Assembly: GCA_937907495.1 (NCBI GenBank)
Contig: CALESS010000594.1
Span: forward strand, 1-7,241
From: an uncultured Anaerolineaceae bacterium
GTDB lineage: Bacteria > Chloroflexota > Anaerolineae > Anaerolineales > Anaerolineaceae
Direction: 5' to 3'
DNA length: 7,241 bases
Shown in pieces: positions 6,293 through 7,241 of this stretch. Both the position numbers and the translations under genes were made by a program. Below the pieces are notes generated by a model. That model was not told where the DNA came from. It did no database searches and saw only the letters and a program-made list of their open reading frames with translations. The first letter of the stretch is position 1; the number at the start of each line of letters is the position of its first letter.

Positions 6293-6931
6293 ATGAAAAA
6301 TCTAAAACCTGGGGTTTTGCTGGCGGGTGTAGCCCTGGCTTTTTTGCTGATCGCAGGGGTGGCCGCGGCGGCATTGGAAATTCCGCATGGGGATTATGAA
6401 GTGTGGAGTGCAAACGCCGATCGCACGGAATTTGTCCTGGCTTTTACCGGGGATTATAACTGGCATGTGCTGGCGCAATGTATCGAGCCGGATTTGCTGC
6501 CGCCTGCGATTGGGGCGATCTGCACGTACAATGGCGAGTACTTTGCCTGCCCGGGGGCCCAGCGGTTGGGGTTACTGGAAATTCTCCAGCAGCCGCCCAC
6601 TCCCACGCCGCGGCCTACGGCTACCGCCACCCCTACGCCTACCTTTACCCCCAGTGCCACCCCGACGGCTACGGCAACTTTTACCTCAACCGCCACCCTT
6701 CTCCCCTCCACAACCGCCTCACCGTTGCCGAGTTTCACCCCCTTCATCCCCACCCCCGGCGGCCCAACCTGGACGCCCGTTCTGCCCGGTGCGCCGCTCT
6801 CGGCAGAACTTCAGGCCACCATTTCCGCGGCCAACCAGGCCTTGCAACAGCCTCAGCCGGTCGTTCGGCGCACGCTGCTGGAATGGATTCAATGGATTTT
6901 CCAGCGGATTTTGGCGGTGTTTGGAAAATAA
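6293..6931 (+). CDS. Secreted Thr/Pro-rich protein with C-terminal amphipathic helix
   Basis: The 212-aa protein is not recognised as a named family. Residues 1-27 form a signal peptide (MKNLK, hydrophobic core, cleavage probably after GVAAAA near 27). Residues 28-98 are a small domain with three cysteines (Cys63, Cys77, Cys86) and conserved-looking YNW and TYNGEYFACPG segments. Residues 101-165 are a low-complexity linker of Thr, Pro, Ala and Ser (PTPTPRPTATATPTPTF and similar), of the type that spans the cell envelope and may be glycosylated. The C-terminal stretch (about 190-212, RRTLLEWIQWIFQRILAVFGK) is an amphipathic or weakly hydrophobic helix with two Trp. No LPxTG-type sorting signal is present. 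AAGGGGG lies 8 bases before the ATG. It is the last gene of the plus-strand unit, followed by a strong terminator. It probably works with the preceding membrane protein at the cell surface. Confidence 0.8.
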   Translation: MKNLKPGVLLAGVALAFLLIAGVAAAALEIPHGDYEVWSANADRTEFVLAFTGDYNWHVLAQCIEPDLLPPAIGAICTYNGEYFACPGAQRLGLLEILQQPPTPTPRPTATATPTPTFTPSATPTATATFTSTATLLPSTTASPLPSFTPFIPTPGGPTWTPVLPGAPLSAELQATISAANQALQQPQPVVRRTLLEWIQWIFQRILAVFGK

Positions 6932-6938
6932 CCCACAA

Positions 6939-6972
6939 AAAAACTCCCTCCCAAATTTGGGAGGGAGTTTTT
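6939..6972. terminator. Bidirectional Rho-independent terminator between convergent genes
   Basis: A 34-bp perfect palindrome is centred between 6955 and 6956. Its arms are A-rich outside and carry ACTCCCTCCC / GGGAGGGAGT inside. The central AAATTT would form the loop and top of the stem. Transcripts from the left end in TTTTT after the stem, and those from the right in TTTTTTT, so it can stop both. It lies 7 bases past the stop of the Thr/Pro-rich protein gene and 2 bases past the stop of the converging membrane protein gene. Confidence 0.93.
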
Positions 6973-6974
6973 GC

Positions 6975-7241
6975 TTAAGCAGGGTTTGTCAGAAGCGTTG
7001 TCCGGCGGAAGAGACGGGTGGCAACCCAGGTGCAGGCGATCGCCAGCGCCCAGAAAACCGCCCCGATGATCAAGCTGGTGCCCACGCTCAGATACAAGAA
7101 TCCGGCGATCTGGCCGATCATCAGGCCGAGCACCAGCACCACCAGCGATCCGCTCCACTGGTAGGCCGCCATAAAACTCTTGGTCCTGGCGGAGATCAGC
7201 ACACTGAAGGCTACCCCCAGCAGGCTGAGGGCTGGAGAAAT
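6975..7241 (-). CDS. Membrane protein, probable ABC-2-type permease, C-terminal part
   Basis: The reading frame is open to the right window edge, giving 88 residues of the C-terminus. It is a partial gene; the GTG at 7202 (Val-Leu-Ile-Ser) need not be a start, since 13 more codons read through upstream without a stop (ISPALSLLGVAFS). The segment SARTKSFMAAYQWSG, followed by two membrane spans (about VVLVLGLMIGQIAGFLYL and SLIIGAVFWALAIACTWVA) and a short basic tail (RLFRRTTLLTNPA), resembles the end of ABC-2-type export permeases, where a conserved Ser-Ala-Arg cytoplasmic stretch precedes the last membrane helices. The family call is moderate because most of the protein lies outside the window. 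Confidence 0.65.
   Translation of the reverse strand: MSPALSLLGVAFSVLISARTKSFMAAYQWSGSLVVLVLGLMIGQIAGFLYLSVGTSLIIGAVFWALAIACTWVATRLFRRTTLLTNPA

Noticed and set aside
6478..6978. Alternative plus-strand frame within the Thr/Pro-rich gene (His/Tyr-rich product)
   Set aside because: It is a shadow of the repetitive codons and runs through the terminator palindrome. The chosen frame has a signal peptide and ribosome site.
6975..7202. A complete 75-aa membrane protein starting at the GTG at 7202
   Set aside because: The frame stays open to the window edge and the sequence looks like the tail of a larger permease, so it is annotated as partial.
1..7241. CRISPR array, tRNA, rRNA or insertion sequence
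   Set aside because: No regular repeats with spacers, cloverleaf-like sequence, rRNA motifs, transposase or flanking inverted repeats were found on either strand.

Overview
The window is 7.2 kb of moderately GC-rich bacterial chromosome with densely packed genes. The gene content suggests a Chloroflexota bacterium of the Anaerolineae type. The clues are a secreted protein with a long Thr/Pro-rich low-complexity linker, a small 2[4Fe-4S] ferredoxin, a membrane-anchored DsbA-like protein and a stand-alone deoxynucleoside kinase. This placement is inferred from protein style only; no rRNA or other taxonomic marker is present.

Layout: the left part (35-1722) is on the minus strand. A 56-aa ferredoxin gene has its own promoter and a clear Rho-independent terminator. 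Downstream of it lies a two-gene unit, a DsbA-like thiol oxidoreductase followed by a deoxynucleoside kinase, whose reading frames overlap by one base (TAATG). The DsbA gene has a TATAAT box only 6 bases before its ATG and no Shine-Dalgarno sequence, so its mRNA is probably leaderless.

The right part (1877-6972) is on the plus strand, divergent from the ferredoxin. It starts with a good sigma-70-type promoter (TTGCAC, 17 bases, TATACT). The genes are dnaN (beta clamp), a 791-aa protein with a PPDK/PEP-synthase-type ATP-binding domain but no phosphohistidine or PEP/pyruvate TIM-barrel domain, a membrane-anchored protein with a possible degenerate sortase-like domain, and a secreted Thr/Pro-rich protein. 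Gaps are 14, 39 and 3 bases, so the four may be one transcription unit. It ends at a 34-bp perfect palindrome that looks like a bidirectional terminator. A membrane protein gene, probably an ABC-2-type permease, converges on this palindrome from the right and runs off the window edge.

The genes join several processes: deoxynucleotide salvage, the replication clamp, extracytoplasmic thiol chemistry, electron transfer and the cell surface. No mobile element, CRISPR array, tRNA or rRNA was seen. The least understood parts are the 791-aa ATP-binding protein and the sortase-like/secreted pair behind it.
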